A DNA stretch of 8,441 bases from an uncultured Aquimarina sp. GTDB lineage: Bacteria; Bacteroidota; Bacteroidia; Flavobacteriales; Flavobacteriaceae. Positions 6,664 through 8,441 of this stretch are shown here, in pieces (the stretch's first letter is position 1; each line of letters starts with the position of its first letter). The position numbers and the translations under genes were made by a program. The notes under the pieces were generated by a model. It was not told the DNA's origin and did no database searches. It was given only the letters and a program-made list of their open reading frames with translations. The stretch is from assembly GCA_937958735.1 (NCBI GenBank), contig CALGNG010000024.1, forward strand, positions 1 to 8,441, given 5' to 3'.

Positions 6664-7842
6664 TTATTTTTGCAGTTTAAGTTTGGTAGGAATAAGGGGA
6701 GATCTTTTTTTAAGAGATAGGGTAATGGTAGGCGGTATGCTACTTTGACTTCTTAACGTGGTTGTAGCGGGAGATAAATTATTTTTTTTGGTATCTAAAA
6801 GTTTTGGATTTAAAGTCCTGCCATTTATTTTTATAGCAGTATCATTACTATTATTTCGTAAAGCACTTTCTATTTTATTTAGAGCTCCTTTTTTGTTGTT
6901 TGATACTAATGTTTCGAATTCGTCTACTTTTGCTTTTTCAGTTTGGGTTCTATTGGTGTTTTCTTTTTTTAAAATTTGCATTAAATCGACTTCGGTCTTA
7001 TGAAGATCGATTACAGTTTTATTTAGTTCTTCTGGTGTAATTAAACCGAAACGTTCTTTAATTACTTGTTTTAATAGACCATTAGGGGAAATATTGTTTT
7101 TGTCTAAAGGGAATAATTTTGTTTTGTCTTCTGGGTTTACCATATGGGAATGATAAAATCCAGAATTATATTCTTTATATTCACCTTTACTTTTTTTTAT
7201 ATAATGTTCCCAATTTTTATCTAATTTAAAAATCTTTTTGTCTGCAAACTTAGGAAAGAATATGCTTACATTAAAAAGATTTGGCTTGTTGGCTACAGCA
7301 GATATGGTATCTAGCATTTCTTTGATAGGGTTTTCGTGCTTTAGGTTTTTTTGTAATCCTAGTAAATTTCCCTGAAGTGGGCCTTGTACAGGATCGACAA
7401 CAATTAGGTTAATTTGCTGCACATTTTCTAGGCTTTTGGCAAAATCGGAAGTCTTTGGTTTGGAAATTAAAGCTAAGGCATATAATTCTGTTATAAAACC
7501 AGTAAGACCCGCTGCGGCACCTCTACTATGCCCTCCCATTATTAGTTCTGTAGGTTGGGTGAGGTTATTAAAAGTATCGAAAACCTTATTTAATTGAACA
7601 AGATGGGTTTGTTCATTATAGCCTTTCATTTCATCTATTATGTTTTTTAAGGTGTTAGATCTTTTTTTCGATGTTTTTTTTTCAGAAAGGAATTTTTCAG
7701 AAAGGGTGTTTTCTAGAGTGGCTATTCCATCTATAGCAAGGACATCAATTCCATGATTTTTTAATTTTTCGAAATCAAGTCCTTTTTCTATTTTGTGTTT
7801 TTGGGTTTTGGTACCACCATACCAAACAAGCTTTTTATTCAT
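6664..7842 (-). CDS. Putative alpha/beta hydrolase, paralogue B (DUF2235/Tle1-like motif order)
   Basis: Protein of 392 residues, clearly a paralogue of the downstream hydrolase A: 36 of the first 50 residues and 38 of residues 71-120 are identical by hand count. The same motifs occur in the same order: KLVWYGGT (4-11), AIDGIATLEN (36-45), GGHSRGAAAG (103-112) with Ser106, LIVVDPVQGP (146-155) with Asp150, NVSIFFPKF (191-199) and GFYHSHMV (228-235) with His231. The proposed triad is thus conserved, which argues that both copies are active rather than one being a decaying duplicate. No signal peptide or membrane helix is seen. The C-terminal part repeats the shared AIKINGRTLNPKLLDTKK element (336-353) and ends in a divergent basic tail. 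A hairpin follows directly after the stop. A lipase or esterase activity is inference from the fold motifs; the substrate is unknown. Confidence 0.8.
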   Translation of the reverse strand: MNKKLVWYGGTKTQKHKIEKGLDFEKLKNHGIDVLAIDGIATLENTLSEKFLSEKKTSKKRSNTLKNIIDEMKGYNEQTHLVQLNKVFDTFNNLTQPTELIMGGHSRGAAAGLTGFITELYALALISKPKTSDFAKSLENVQQINLIVVDPVQGPLQGNLLGLQKNLKHENPIKEMLDTISAVANKPNLFNVSIFFPKFADKKIFKLDKNWEHYIKKSKGEYKEYNSGFYHSHMVNPEDKTKLFPLDKNNISPNGLLKQVIKERFGLITPEELNKTVIDLHKTEVDLMQILKKENTNRTQTEKAKVDEFETLVSNNKKGALNKIESALRNNSNDTAIKINGRTLNPKLLDTKKNNLSPATTTLRSQSSIPPTITLSLKKRSPLIPTKLKLQK

Positions 7843-7899
7843 ACTTAAATTTTTTAATTCATGATAATTTCAAGAAAAGAGCTAATACAGTCTGTTTAA

Positions 7900-7931
7900 A
7901 AACAATTAAAATTTAGAATACCCTATAGAAA
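7900..7931. repeat. Duplicated upstream block, copy B
   Basis: Second copy of the 32-base block at 6505-6536, with two substitutions. The homology continues towards the gene: AAAAGAGCTAAT at 7875-7886 matches AAAAGAGCCAAT at 6480-6491 in copy A with one change. The conserved unit is therefore roughly 55 bases, and the duplication that made the hydrolase pair included upstream DNA. The remainder of 7932-8002 is AT-rich and shows no gene. Confidence 0.85.
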
Positions 7932-8002
7932 AAAACATGTATACTGTTGTTATGTAGTATTTTAATAAAATTTAAAAATATTTTTTCAGAGATAAGTAAG
8001 TG

Positions 8003-8441
8003 TTATTTACTTCTAAAAAAATCAAAGGCCTTTTTAGGATTCTTATCTTTATTTATAAATCCAAAATGTTTTTGTTGGTGTTTTCGCCATGGAAGTTTAC
8101 CTACAACAGTAGTAGGTATATTAGTAAAATCGTACAGCGTCCAAGGAAGGTAGTGTAGGGAGTGTTTTTTGACGATTTCTTTAAACTCGGAGTAATAGGC
8201 AGCTTGTGCTTTTTCGGAAGCTCCTAATGGGCTCCAAATCCCTTTGCTAGAGGTTAAGCCAAACTCTTGTAAGACGATAGGCTTGGAGGTGGTAGATTGT
8301 AGTAGGGTATATTTTTTGTTAAAGTCTTTTAGTTTTTCGTAATAATGAAACGATACAAAATCCACTTGTTCTTGCAATAGTGGGGCGGTATGGATATTGG
8401 ACCACCCAATTGTTATGATATGATTAGAGTCGTGTTTTTTT
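8003..8441 (-). CDS. Glycoside hydrolase, GH5-like (cellulase-type TIM barrel), 5' end beyond the window
   Basis: The last 145 residues of a larger protein. The minus-strand frame stays open to the right edge, reading HDSNHIITIGWSN just inside it, so the TTG at 8375-8377 is not the start. The visible part looks like the C-terminal strands of a clan A (beta/alpha)8 barrel: ITIGWSN, then DFVSFHYYEK, then KPIVLQEFGLTS, where the Glu is the likely catalytic nucleophile on strand 7, then YLPWTLYDFTNIPTTVVG on strand 8, and a final helix ending KKAFDFFRSK. This resembles GH5-type endoglucanases and mannanases, but the subfamily and substrate cannot be told from this part. No T9SS sorting domain follows. 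It is transcribed in the same direction as the two hydrolase paralogues, 160 bases upstream of hydrolase B; whether they are co-transcribed is unclear. Confidence 0.78.
   Translation of the reverse strand, partial: KKHDSNHIITIGWSNIHTAPLLQEQVDFVSFHYYEKLKDFNKKYTLLQSTTSKPIVLQEFGLTSSKGIWSPLGASEKAQAAYYSEFKEIVKKHSLHYLPWTLYDFTNIPTTVVGKLPWRKHQQKHFGFINKDKNPKKAFDFFRSK

Noticed and set aside
6505..7931. The two 32-base blocks as part of a CRISPR array or attachment-site pair
   Set aside because: Only two copies, far apart, each upstream of a paralogous gene. A gene duplication explains them, and there is no integrase or Cas gene.
7994..8012. AAGTAA/TTACTT inverted repeat overlapping the stop codon of the glycoside hydrolase, considered as its terminator
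   Set aside because: Only six AT-rich pairs, overlapping the coding end, and no adjacent T tract on the minus strand. Too weak to call.

Overview
The window is AT-rich and looks like a chromosome segment from a member of the Flavobacteriia (Bacteroidota). Support for this comes from a type IX secretion system (T9SS) C-terminal sorting domain, a TAnnTTTG-type promoter element, the near absence of Shine-Dalgarno sequences, and the tandem DUF1800/DUF1501 gene pair, which is very common in this phylum. The species cannot be named from the sequence.

Left part (1-2450, all + strand). The window opens inside a uroporphyrinogen-III synthase gene (hemD, haem synthesis) that lacks its 5' end and is followed by a hairpin terminator. 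Next come a secreted protein with a lamin-tail-like N-terminus and a T9SS type A sorting signal, and a small DUF302 lipoprotein closed by a textbook terminator at about 2399-2428.

Centre (2450-5169, + strand). A two-gene operon encodes a DUF1800 protein and a DUF1501 protein separated by 10 bases. The DUF1501 partner has a Tat signal (RRDFLKR). The DUF1800 partner has no export signal, and an in-frame stop just upstream rules out a longer N-terminus.

Right part (5187-8441, all - strand, convergent with the operon). Two paralogous genes encode proteins of 404 and 392 residues with a GHSRG nucleophile elbow. The order of their motifs recalls DUF2235/Tle1-type alpha/beta hydrolases, a family that includes type VI secretion lipase effectors. 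They appear to be a tandem duplication that includes upstream DNA: a 32-base block recurs upstream of both starts with only two differences. The upstream region of the 404-residue gene also carries a perfect 18-bp inverted repeat that the other copy lacks. The window ends inside a glycoside hydrolase gene (GH5-like C-terminal part) that runs off the right edge.

The least explained part is the duplicated hydrolase pair with its upstream repeats. No secretion apparatus, immunity gene, CRISPR array, transposase, tRNA or rRNA is visible in the window, so any effector role for the pair is inference from protein motifs only.
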